A stretch of DNA of 64,000 nt, taken from NCBI GenBank assembly GCA_003991915.1, contig RQTK01000025.1, forward strand, positions 300,706 to 364,705. Reading direction: 5' to 3'. A program made the translations under genes and the position numbers. This DNA comes from Elysia chlorotica. Its lineage: Eukaryota; Mollusca; Gastropoda; Plakobranchidae. The notes under the pieces were generated by a model. The model worked only from the letters and a program-made list of their open reading frames with translations, searched no databases and was not told where the DNA came from. Positions 12,464 to 24,915 of this stretch are shown piece after piece (position 1 is the first letter of the stretch; each line of letters starts with the position of its first letter).

Positions 12464-14706
12464 GTAAGAACATTGATAGAGAAATCAGTTATTGACACAC
12501 AAAAAAAACATTTTTCTTTATAGCAATTGTCAATGGTACCAAATTTATCTAAGTAGGACTTTCTTTTGAACTTAGTAGCCCTAGTTACTTTCTGGTTGTG
12601 AAAAGTGTTTTCAGTTAACGAAGTATCTATAGGATGTTTCAAATGTCTTCATACAATTAAGTTTTTCAGTTTCCAAAATCTTTAGATGCTAAATAAAAAG
12701 AATAATTTTTTAGATCATATTTCAGTGAAAGTTGGTTAACCTTTTCCTATCACATGATTTAGTGCATATTCCTTGTGTACGCACTATTTTTAGGAATTTC
12801 AACTAAAGCTTTAATATTTATTATTTTGAAATGGAAGGAAGGTGTGCAGATCAATACAAAAAGCTGCTACAGGAGCACATCAATGCGTGCAGCATGATAA
12901 GAAAGTGTTAAACAATATTAGTCTTTTCACGTTGCATGATTTAAAGCCTTTTCAAATTTCAATGTGTCCACTGTTTCTGGGATATTTTCTAAATTTTATA
13001 AAAATAAATCAAGCTTCGATATTGATTAACTGAAAACTTCAGGTGTGTTGATCAAAGCAAAGATGTGCGGGCACATATTAATCCGCTCAACATGGGATGG
13101 GAAAGTTGATTTTTGAAATTTTTTTTTAGTTTAGATAAAACTAAAAATAATTTCACATTTCTAGCAACAATACTTCACTATATTGGTCCTTAAAAACTTT
13201 CCATTTCAGGCCAGAAGACTTGTATGCACATACATGGGGTGTTTCCATACCTGTATGTGCCTTATGATGGAACCCAGCCAGCCGACCGTTATCTCCGGCA
13301 GTTTGCTGCCAGTCTAGACAAGGCTCTCAATGTTGCCAATAGATCAGCCAGTGCGAACCAGCAGCATGTCTTCAAGATCTCTATTGTCTCAGGAATGTAA
13401 GTTTTGTTCAATTTACAACTTCTTATTTTCTACTATTCTAATGTTTAGGAATGCTGCAGTTCAGAAGAGAACAAGCATGTAAAAAAAATAATACCAAAGA
13501 AAGGAGTGGAATCTGACATAAATAGAAAATGATTTGGGTCTTTAAATAAATTTTTACTCTCACATCTTGAATTGATTGGCTAACTACAATATGTTTGAAG
13601 GTTTCATTTTTCAAAATTAGTGCAGTTCCTATCAGAAGTGGAAAAAGTTAAAATTTATCACATTTATTAAACTAACTGATTCTGTTTCACTTTGTATTTG
13701 CCATCCTGAACTTTGTTTGATGGCATACTAATTAAACTTTCACCACCCTGCAGCATACTTTTTGGGCACTTTGATATGCTTTTTTGCTAGCACATCATTA
13801 CATTGAACTGCATACATTGTATAAAAAATAATCAATATTCAAGCTTTTAACTTCAAGAAATTTTTGCTCAAAATAGTTTGCACCATAGAATAGGCCTTGG
13901 ATCATGCGATGTGGAAAGGTTAAGCCATAATTAGCTGTTCAATTACAGCTAATTTCTTTTCTTTGTTTTGAAAAATGTTAATTGATCTTACTTTCTGATA
14001 TTTTTTAATGTGATTTTTTTCCAAAAACATACATCTATAGATTTAATGTTATTATTTTTAATCAGTTTTACTTCATTATATTGCTATTTAATCCTTTATA
14101 AAGGTATATAATACACTATACTGAAATAAAACCAACAAATGCCTAACACTGAGTCAATAGTATTCAAAATTAAATTGAATTCAAAGAGTAGGTATACATA
14201 GCAATAAAGAAAGGGTGGGATAATCATAAATATAGAGTTGGGAAACAAACTTAAATAATTGTTTCATGACTACAAATGAAAGACTGTAGTGTAGAGCAGT
14301 GAAAGAGGTGTTACTGGTTTTTTTTTTTTAAATCTTTGTGATTGGCAAACAAAACATATTTATTGCACAATTTAAAAAAGGAGGCGTCCTGAGTCTGATC
14401 ATTGGGCTATGGCTGAATCCAGTCACCGGTGATTTATTTGCGACTCTGTAGAGATTTTTGTTGTGAAGAAACTATTCATATTAGAAATATCCTGTACCGT
14501 CCTCTCTACTTAATAGGTAATGTGCAGAGCAAATTGACACACACGCCCACACTCTGGTTTGAAAAATAACTGGTTGCTAAGATCACACTATTGATATTTC
14601 TCTCTCTCTGTGTCTCTGTCTGTCTCTCTTTCTGTCTGTCTGTCTGTCTCTCTGTCTCTGTCTCTCTATCTCTCTCTCTTTCTGTCTGTCTCTCTCTGTC
14701 TCTGTC

Positions 14707-14772
<66 letters not shown>

Positions 14773-16851
14773 TGCCTGTCTGTCTCCTATCAGTGGGCTA
14801 GTTTTGGCCTTGATTTTACGTGAAGTCTGAAAAAACAACAACTTGATAGATCTAATTATGTATTTAAAAGGTGACACAATAAAAATCCGGAAAAACTGGA
14901 CTGTGGACATTTTATTTGCAAAATGTTTTACACACTGAAGTGTTCTCATCTTATAAATATACTCTCTATAGTAAATCGGGCTTAATGGTTGTGTAGTTAA
15001 ATAAAAAAATACATGGGAAATGAATTCTGTGTTTACATCTTGAGCACACGATCTGAACCTATAATATGCTACACTTAAATCAACACATTCCAAGTGTACC
15101 TATTAACCAATTAGTTTATGGTTCTGAAATTTCTCCACATCTCTTCCCCTTTGGCTTTCTCTTTCTTTCCTGCTCTCTTTCCGCCAATCCGTTCGTTTTC
15201 TCTCCAGAACAAACTTTGATGGTATTTTTTTGTTTGTAAACAACTCCTCATGTCTATTTTTGATAGCGTCCCTAGCAAAGGCTGCGTAAATTTTCTGGAT
15301 AGGTGTGTTTTGAGCAACCCATGTATCCAAAGGTGTTTTTCGTGCGTTTTACAGTTCACGCCTTCAAAGTGCAATGTCTTTTGGGATAAGTTATTGAGGT
15401 GGCAGTATAACAAGTGGGGACAGTTCGCGTATTGATAAATTAATATGAAAAGCTGATAAAGTTGTCGGAAAGGAATTGTCATCTGTAGATGTATTCTTAG
15501 TCTTTATGAAAGAAGCTCTATTGTCAAGACGATTTCACTCTCTACTGGTTGGGTCGGTGTCAGTTTAATGTGACCAGCTGAGATAGAAGTCATGGTATCC
15601 CCGCCCTGTCTCGTGTGTGACAGCACATAAATTGTCAGACATCAGTCTTGGGGTCCGTCCACAGTATAGTCTATATAGTGCTGATGTTGGACGTTAAACC
15701 AACTCAACAATAACAGTCAAGGCTGAAAATATAATAAAAGACCAAAGCCATCCTTTATTCAATGAGTATATACATCGGTGAGAACAGGGAAAATATTAAG
15801 TTTGAAGACAAAACCAGAGAGATAACGCAAATCTTTTATCCCAGAAACTTCACACATGCTATCGTTGGGATGCACTGTGTGACTGTGTAATCTATAGTTA
15901 GAAGATAAATGATTATTTGATTATATACTTTAACTTTTTATGATATATATGGCACTAAGCCTTTTTGGTGTGTGTGTGTCAATCTAATATTTGTTCGAGT
16001 ATGATAAAGATAAACATCTATGTACTTTTGTCTTAAGATGATATTATGTAAAATTAATCCATCTATGTCGGCTATGCCCAGAACAAATTTCCAAAACTGG
16101 ATTGATAAAGTTTATCTTATCTTATCACAACTTCCGGATCCATCACCCTTGTTCACTTTCACCTATGGTACCAATATCGATTCCAATGTGAGGCACCCAA
16201 ATTATTTTTGAATTTTTCCTATCTTTGAAAATAGCTTTGAGTAAAACAAAAAAGAAAAACAAAATTGGAGGTGGAAACCAAGAGTTGTTAACAGCAAATT
16301 TTAGTCTCTTATCTATCATAATATTATAAGTTTAGTTTGTTTCCTGTAATTCTTTATCAGTGCGTGCATCAATAATTTGTCTCATGCGTCTCTATTTACT
16401 GTTAAAACCAGTACTTGCCTTTATCTCTACTTTAAGTCGCACATAGACATTAGTATTGATTTGTACGTGTAGTGGTTTCTTAAGGCAAGAATAAGTATGT
16501 CTATTATTTTGGAAGGATACCTATTCACCAACGGTCTTTAACAAGGTGTTCTACTGGACTATTTTCTAGGTCATTGCTTTAGGCCATGGTTGGTCTCTCA
16601 TTAATTTTGCATGAGAGTCGAGTGATTGTTTGGAAAAGCAGTGTTTTTATGTAATATCTTTGTTTAAAAGTTGGTTTTATTATACATTTTTTAAAAATAT
16701 ACTGCCAGTCGTATGTGTTTTTCTGTTTTGTTTTGTTTTTTCTCGAAATCAGTACGGGTTGGTGCATAATATTGTTTGCGGATCATGTGCTCGGAGAGAT
16801 TCCTCAAATAATGTCCTATTTATCCCGCACTCACGTGACCCTATTAACACG

Positions 16852-16899
<48 letters not shown>

Positions 16900-19158
16900 C
16901 TCTTTCTTTTCTTCTTCTCCAGTTCCTCTTGTCCTGCCCCGATCCTTCTCCTCCTCCTCCTGCTCCTCCTCCTCCTTCTCTTCTTCTTCTTCTTCTTCTT
17001 CTTCTTCTTCTTCTTCTTCTTCTTCTTCTTCTTCTTCTTCTTCTTCTTCTTCTTCTTCTTCTTCTTCTTCTTCTTCTTCTTCTTCTTCTTTCACCCTCCA
17101 TTCTTCTAGTGTAGAAGAATCAGCGAGAACAATCTTTAACTGTTCCTTTAGGGTTCGCTTTTACTCCTGATCTTTGTAAAAATCTTCAAGTTTCTTTAAC
17201 TTCGTTGACTTTGTCTGAATGTTCGTTCCACCATCGTTATTACTGCTGAGGAAAGATTAGTGGCCTCTTTTAAACGTCCCAGCCACAGACTTAAAATAAT
17301 TATTTATATCTTCGATGTAAGTTGATCAGTTTGGCGAACTTGAAGACCGATACTCTGCTTGTACATATTTTTGTTAATTTTACCATTGTGTTTTGTTTTA
17401 ATTTTGAAGATTAAATAATTATATGGCTGCTTTGGCAGGAGTCTTCAATGTGATAACCCATCTCATCCCTTTTTTGTTTGTTTTTTGTTGTTGTTTGTTT
17501 TGTTGTTGTTGTTTTTAATTTTTTTTCCTTTGTTGTATACTGCTATAAACGCACTCAACTCAAACGCACACGTATCATTCTATTGATCTCAATCGAACCA
17601 GATCATTACTTTTCTTTGCACCCCTTCCTATCCTCTGGTTCACCCGATTTATAGTTAATCATTTTCACCAAATGTACCTCTATTCAATGGAGTTGAATAG
17701 TCTAAAATAAAGTGTGTGTGTGTGTGTCTTCGCTCACTTTGCTCTGATGTGCCTAAAGAAACATGCAGAGCTCGCGCAAATTGTCACTTCAAAGTTATTG
17801 ATCTCAAGACTCTTCGGAATAATATATGATTATGTCATCTTTAAAGAACGCAATTTTTGTTGTTGTTTCTTTTACGGATTAAATTAAAGCTCATAATGAA
17901 TGGGGAAAACGTAATGATAGAGAGATTGTTGTGAAATTTCTCGATCAAAATTCCGAAACTATAAAAAAGGATGAGAGATTTGATAGGGTTTAGGTGAGAC
18001 AGGAATGCTGCCCGGTGTGAGGCAGAAGCAGCCTCCTCGTCCGCCGGACCTTGATTGAGTGCGGCACCACTGGGCAGCGTTATTGATTATTGAGAGCCCC
18101 CAGTGATGCTGCTCACAAACCAGGGAGGGAGGGGACACACAGAGAGGAAGAAAGGGTGGAGGAGAGATAGGGGAGGGAGAAAAAGAGAGGGAATTGCGAG
18201 AGGGGGGAAAGGGGGCGAGCGATTTTTTTTATTTCTTTTTTTTTTGGGGGGGGGGGGGCATGGTGTGGATATACGAAAGACCGGGCAGTGAGAATAAGGA
18301 ATAAATTAGATATATATTAAAAAACAAAAAACAACCCTATCATGCGTACACTTGGTCTTCCACAACCGTAGTATAAAGTATCAATTGATTCCAAGACGAA
18401 GTCCCCGACATTGGGGAGGGGAGGTCAACAAACCAACAGCCAAGTAGTAATAAAGAAAAAAAAGTGCCTACATTTTTAAGAAGAAAAAAAAACCAACAAC
18501 ATACAATTTACTCGGATTAAAAAATGGATAACTTTCAAATTTGAAAAAAAGTAGATATGGGGAAAACAGAAAACAAATTTGGATTAAAGAACAAACAATG
18601 ATACAGTGGATACTATTTGTATGGTTTGCTTACTGCATGAATTTCTAAGTGAGCTTTTTGTAAAGCCTCATAATAATCATATTTAATGTCACACGTGATA
18701 TTCCTCAGAAATTCTTCTTTCTCATTCTAGAAGTCTAAAGGTTCAGTATACATGCAGTTCTTAGATTCACATTTTCCGCGTCTCTAAATTCATGAACTGA
18801 AACATCATGGCGGCCCGCTTTATGTTTTTAACTTCTTTGACTAACTAGGTAAGCAGCACTTTTTCCATCCGTAGGGTTTTATCTTTAAGATGATTCTACT
18901 GTATTATAATTTACCACTGGCGTTACGAACTTTGAATATAATAGTAGTTCCTGACAGGGCGCCAAGCGCCAAGATCGATGCAGAAGTCAGAAGGCGGGTG
19001 GGAGAGGGGAATAACTCGCCGGCCCTTCCTTGACCACTAGAGCATCATTCGTCCGTGCCGTGCTAGCGGGCTTTTGTTGAGGAAGGTTTGATAAAAGGGA
19101 ATTTCATTACACGTACATGTATCTTTCGTGCGGGCTTAGTTTAGTCAAGTAGGGAATA

Positions 19159-19214
<56 letters not shown>

Positions 19215-21937
19215 GAAAAAATAGTGGGTTGTTTTTTTTCTTCTCATCATTCCCTATAGAGTGAGGGAGTTCTCTCCTCTCTCCGGGTTTAACGTCTTCT
19301 AGGTTCCCCTGCAGAGTCCTATACGGCGACGGGACTTTTTTCCATCACTTTTTTGTCAGCAGTAATGTCTTCAAAAGCGGACCCCTTCCCCAAAGGGTGA
19401 AAATCCATAAGGATACACGATCGTTGCTTGTTTCACAATGCGGGCCTAAGCGAATGTACTGTCTTAGCTAGTTATACGCCAGACAAGCGACAGCCTGGGC
19501 TGAAAAGATCGTCTTTATTTTTTTAATTTTTGTTAGTTCTTCACTGTTGAGTACTGTTGATACCACCCACGGTGCACTGAGTATATAAGCCGTGCCCATG
19601 CGTTAGCCTCTCTCAGACCGATCATGCTACAAGTCTTTGATCGGAAAATAGTGATGCTTTTAAATCTCTTTTTTTCTCTATAGAGGGAGGGAGAGAATTC
19701 TCTCGTCAGAGCGCATATCAAGGATTTGGCCGGTCACATTTATATACTGACACCGACTCGACCAGTAGAAAAAAACGCTGAGATTAGAGTCGAACCATTG
19801 GCGCCATGCATAGGCAGCTGACTCTAGCTGTAGCGCTACTGGAATTTCAATCTTATGAGTAGTTGGTTTAGAGATCAAAGAAAAGAATCTTGTGTACTTG
19901 ATTATCTTGGTGCACTGATCACTATGAGCGGTGGCCGCGCCGTGGCCTCCTACAGGCCGGGTCACGCTCCCTCAGTGTCTGGCTGCTCGCCTCGAACCTC
20001 CGCCACCTTCACAAAGGCTCAGTCTGGAGTCGGCTACAAGTGCTGGCCTTGTTGTGTGTGCCAAGACCAGGGAATCTAGGCCACACCTGCTCAAGGCTGC
20101 CGCACTCGCGACACATGAGACTCGGTAGTTGTAGCGCGAGAGAGCGAAAGATGGGGAGAGCTTACACAGACAGCTGCACGCGCTGTCCAACCATCTTATT
20201 GTACTGTTCATTTTGGTACAAGCTGTTTTCCGCAGTGGATGTGATTACTATGTTTTATACATAGTTACTTCTCATATTTATTTTTATAATAGAATACTAA
20301 TTGGCAAGGGCGAAAGATAGGGAGAGAAAACACAAGCTGCTCTCAGTACCCAACTACCTTAGCCCTTATAGTGTACCGGTTCTGTACCTATTTAGTGTAG
20401 GGTTTTTCGCCCATGGATGTGATAATTGTGTTGTTGTTAGTACTAACTTTTTCTGTTTAAAAAATAATTTTAATGTGCCGAATCTAGATCATACTGGGAT
20501 TTGAAATATGCTCTGGAGAATCACCTACAGCAGCTAATCAGACTGACCACCGTGGTGCAGTGCACGTGTAGATCCGTGTTATTATATTCCAGTTCGTGTA
20601 TAAATCTAGTAGAAGATCTGAGGATGAGTTCTTTCCATTAGCACGTATTTGTTTGTAGCACTTTTCTGTCGGCACCAGTTTGTTACCCGTTTTGTCTAGG
20701 ATCTAACTTTCACAGTTCAAAACCTGCTTCAACTCTCGGCGTGAGCAGACAGGAACAATACAGCTCACAGTCATGATTCTTGAGGTTTTCATTTTTAGCG
20801 TCATTGCCGCGGTAATCTAATTTTGGAGTTTTTAGTATCTCATGCTGTGGTTGATTGTCTAGTTTACTTACTCCTTAGATTTTCTTTATTAATATATTTT
20901 TTAAATAAATTCGAACGATCAATAGTGTGCGGTAGGAATGAACTGATTCACGTGTGAGTTTCACTGATGTCTTTCAGTTTTATAAAATAGCATACATGTT
21001 TTGCTCGGACAAAATAAGTCATCGTCTTTTGTGGAAATTTCATTTCAACTAGATCGGACGAAATAAGCAACCGTCTTTTGTGAGATGTTCATTAAAAATA
21101 GATCTAGATTTAGATCGGACAAAATTTTGAGGCATCGTCTTTTGTGAGATTTTCTTTACAACTAGGCCCAAGAGATGCATGTAAGTACATTAATTTCTGG
21201 ATTATTAGATAGTGGTAGAAATCTGAATAATCTCAGCCCCCCCCCATTTTCTCTACCATTTTTCTCTTTCCTGAAGTAACTTAATGGTACACAATTTTGA
21301 CGATGTGAAGCCATTTTACCCTTTCTGTTTCAAACGAGAGTCTCGAGAATTTCCTATCTTAACATTATTAATTTAAAAAAATACCGCTGAGTGAACATCC
21401 TTTCATAGAGCTTACCTTTTCCTTGTTGTTCGAAATAGTTGCAGTGTGTGTGTTAACTACTAATAGCTAGATCCTTGAATTAGGAACTAAAGTGATTTAT
21501 CCGGTCCATTAGCTGCACAAAATTCGGCGAAAACATGGTTGAAAGATAGCTCCGAAAGCAGTCACATTACATCCCTAGATAGTAGTCTCTCTATCTCTCC
21601 CCTCTCTCTCTCCCTCTCTCTTTTTCCCCTTCTCTCCCCCTCCAAAACCCCCCCCCCCCCCCCCCCCCCCAAAGCCTCACCTCTCCACGGTTTGATGGAG
21701 TTTTCCAGTATTCTAATGCTTATGGCTGTAAATCGATAATTTCGTGCCTAGGACTTGAAGCGCATTAAAAAAGACAAAAAAGTTCGGGTAACAGTAGTCC
21801 TATTTTTAGACATGATTCTATGTCTGCTTCGTGGGTGAGAGAGGTAAAGGACAACAGAGCGTGTTATAGATATCATCCTAGTCCTTCGGCCGCTCACACG
21901 CTATGTTTGGCCTCTCTCTCTCTCTCTCTCTCTCCCC

Positions 21938-21986
<49 letters not shown>

Positions 21987-23989
21987 TTTATCTCAATCTC
22001 TCACGTTCTCATTAACGTTTCCTTCTCTGTGTCTGCCTGTCTTTCTTTACCTGTCTCTTTCTCCCTGTCATGTCTCTCCTTCTTTCTCTGTGTCTGCCTC
22101 TCCTTCTCTCCCCCATCAGCTCCACTGATGTATATAATTTTGCGTACCAACTATGCCTCCTCGTCGACTTTTTCTTCTATTTGCTCTTTATAATTATTTT
22201 CCTTCTCCACTCCATCCCGCCTTCTCTGAACTCAACTTGCCAAGTCGTTGGCGAAGACCTACTTGGGGCATATTCAATGTTCATTTCTTTCTCTCTGTCT
22301 CTTGTCTCCCCCTCTCCCCTTTTCCGTTTCTCCCACACCCTCTTTAACTTTGTCTGTCTCTCTGTACGTCTGTCTGTCAATCTGTTTGTTTCCTTACACC
22401 CCACCCCTTTCTCTCTCTATCTTCTCTTTGCTTTGTCAATCTACTTGTGGCTCCTGCGATCACTATCCCAATTAAAAAAGTTTATTGCTTAATCTTTATC
22501 TTTTCCATTCTTACATATTTTCTTTCCAATCATGGCATAATTGCATTGTCTTCTACTTTCACAAGATTTAAGAATATTTTCTTTGTAAGCAGTCTAGACA
22601 ACAATAGCTCGTTAGCGTCGCCCCCCCCCCCTCCTCCTTTTTTCCTTTCCGCCCAAATATCTCGTCCCTCCATTCTCTTTCTCTTTCTAGTATGATTTAT
22701 ATTGCACGGAGTGTCTATCGATCACCAGGCCCAGCACTCGCTCTACTTTTACTAGATTTAGGAAATCTACACCATTCTAAAGCTGCTCCATTTGTGTCAC
22801 GCCTCGATGTGGTTATATCCAACCAGAAAAAGGTGTGGGAGTGAGTTTGGGGGTGAGTGAAAGACAACTAAAAACTTGAGGGAAGGAAATGAGTTTCTCG
22901 GTGGATACAGCGCCATTTCTAAACCACCATTTGTCAGGATTATGTCGCATTTCGCACGGGTCTAAAAAAAAATACCCCACACACACACACACACACACCC
23001 ACACACCTACCCTTAAAAAAAGGAGAAAAACCCCTAAAAAAAAAATAGGGGGGGGGGGGGCATTATGGAGGTACCTAATTGGAACCCACTATCGGGTTAG
23101 TCCCCTCATGGTTATGTCCATGTCGTCTAACGTGACAAAAGTAAGTTTACTGATATTCCTACAGACTCCGATATAACCTATCTGGTGACGGTGTTAGGAA
23201 GGGGGCGAACTGGCTGAAGTGATAGTGCGTTGGTCTCCCAATCATGAGGGCCCGGATTAAAAACCCACCATCGTAAAAAAAAATTCGCCCGATTTTGTCC
23301 CCTATTAGTTGGGTCAGAATAATGTCCAGGTCTCCACACACTGTCTCGTGTGTGTTAGACCATAAATTATGAGACGTCAGTCTTGTGGCACATCCACAGT
23401 ATAGCCTATATTATAGCGCTGGCGTTGTCGTTGGCGGTTAAGCAATAAAACAAAGCCAGAATTTCGATACCAACCAACCAATCGACCCTTTCAGTTATAT
23501 TGCCAATTTGTTCAGTAATTGTATGGGCAAGAGAGAAGCGGTGTAGAACATACGCCATAACGAGCTATCCATTCAATCATATTCATACGTTAAGCGGAAT
23601 TCGCGCACTAGAGCTGAAGTGAGCCGAGGCCCACACATATCGATCATAACGCATATTTTGCTGTCACGGTTAATGCCTGCTAAAATGCAAAACAATGGCA
23701 TCTAGTCATAATGTATTTGCTGCGGAACATGGTTCATAATGTTATATCAAGATTGCTACTCTTGCTGTTTAAACTGCTGTGTGTATTATGGTATGTACAG
23801 TTTCCATAATATGAGCATATATGCAAGTAACTTTAAGTGGAGTTTCCTTACTTGAGTATTATATTTTAAATCAATTTTTTTTTTTGAAAGCCCGATTACG
23901 ATATATGCCGTAGTTTCATTTATGTTGTTCTTGTTATTACATATGTATTATCAATATAATAATTGTCGTCGTCATCATCATCATCATCT

Positions 23990-24049
<60 letters not shown>

Positions 24050-24114
24050 TACTTGCAATGTCAACTGTCTCTCACTCTCGCACTGCCTCTTACCCTCCCT
24101 GTTCCCTGTATCTA

Positions 24115-24150
<36 letters not shown>

Positions 24151-24868
24151 AGGCTTTCTGTTTTAAACGATAGGTTTTTTTTATGTTTGGAAACTGTCTC
24201 CAGGTGAACTTTTTTTAAAATTGTATAATCCTTTTTGTCATTTTACTAGCCTAACATCATATTTCTACAACCTTGGCCCTGGCAAGAAGTTGCAGATAGC
24301 AGTTATGGTGCTTTCTATCAATTTTGTCAACTCCTTAGAACTGTGGATTATGGGTGGCTCCAAATGAAACTGCCAATTTTAACAGGGGCTTATATGATGT
24401 ACAACTTTACTAAAGAAAGTGGTTTTGTTGTGCTTTGGTATTTTGTATTAACGTAGTCACTAACATGATAATGCAGACCAATTGATCTAGAGTTGACTAA
24501 AAAAAGGTGAGGGCTTTAGTTTAAAACGGAAATTTCTTGATTGTGCATCAAGACCCTTACTTTTTACTGGCTATTGTACTATTTTTAGTCTTAATCAAGA
24601 ATAATAAAAAAGCACATCCTTCATTTAAGTTTCTGAAATCTCATTTTTTCTTCTCTCTTTCTCACCCCTGTCTTTCTCTCGTTACTCCTTTTATTTATCC
24701 TTCCATCACATGTGCTTCTTTGATCCACATCTCTCCCTCTAAGACTATTCTTTCCTCGCTTTCCTGCTTCACCTCCCATACTCAGTCTCCCTTTCTCTTA
24801 CAGTCATGCACTTTCTACCCACCTCCACCCTTCTCTGTAATTCCCTCTCTTTTTCTCCTACCTTCTGA

Positions 24869-24915
<47 letters not shown>

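Noticed and set aside
16020..16211. 63-codon open frame near the LINE tail
   Set aside because: No reverse transcriptase or endonuclease motif; not distinguishable from chance.
19855..20264. Several overlapping 60-95 codon frames in the GC-rich patch
   Set aside because: Low stop density from GC richness; no homology recognised and no splice support.
23201..23270. tRNA gene
   Set aside because: The A-box and anticodon-arm resemblance is clear, but the B box and acceptor pairing are broken and the sequence continues into the SINE body.
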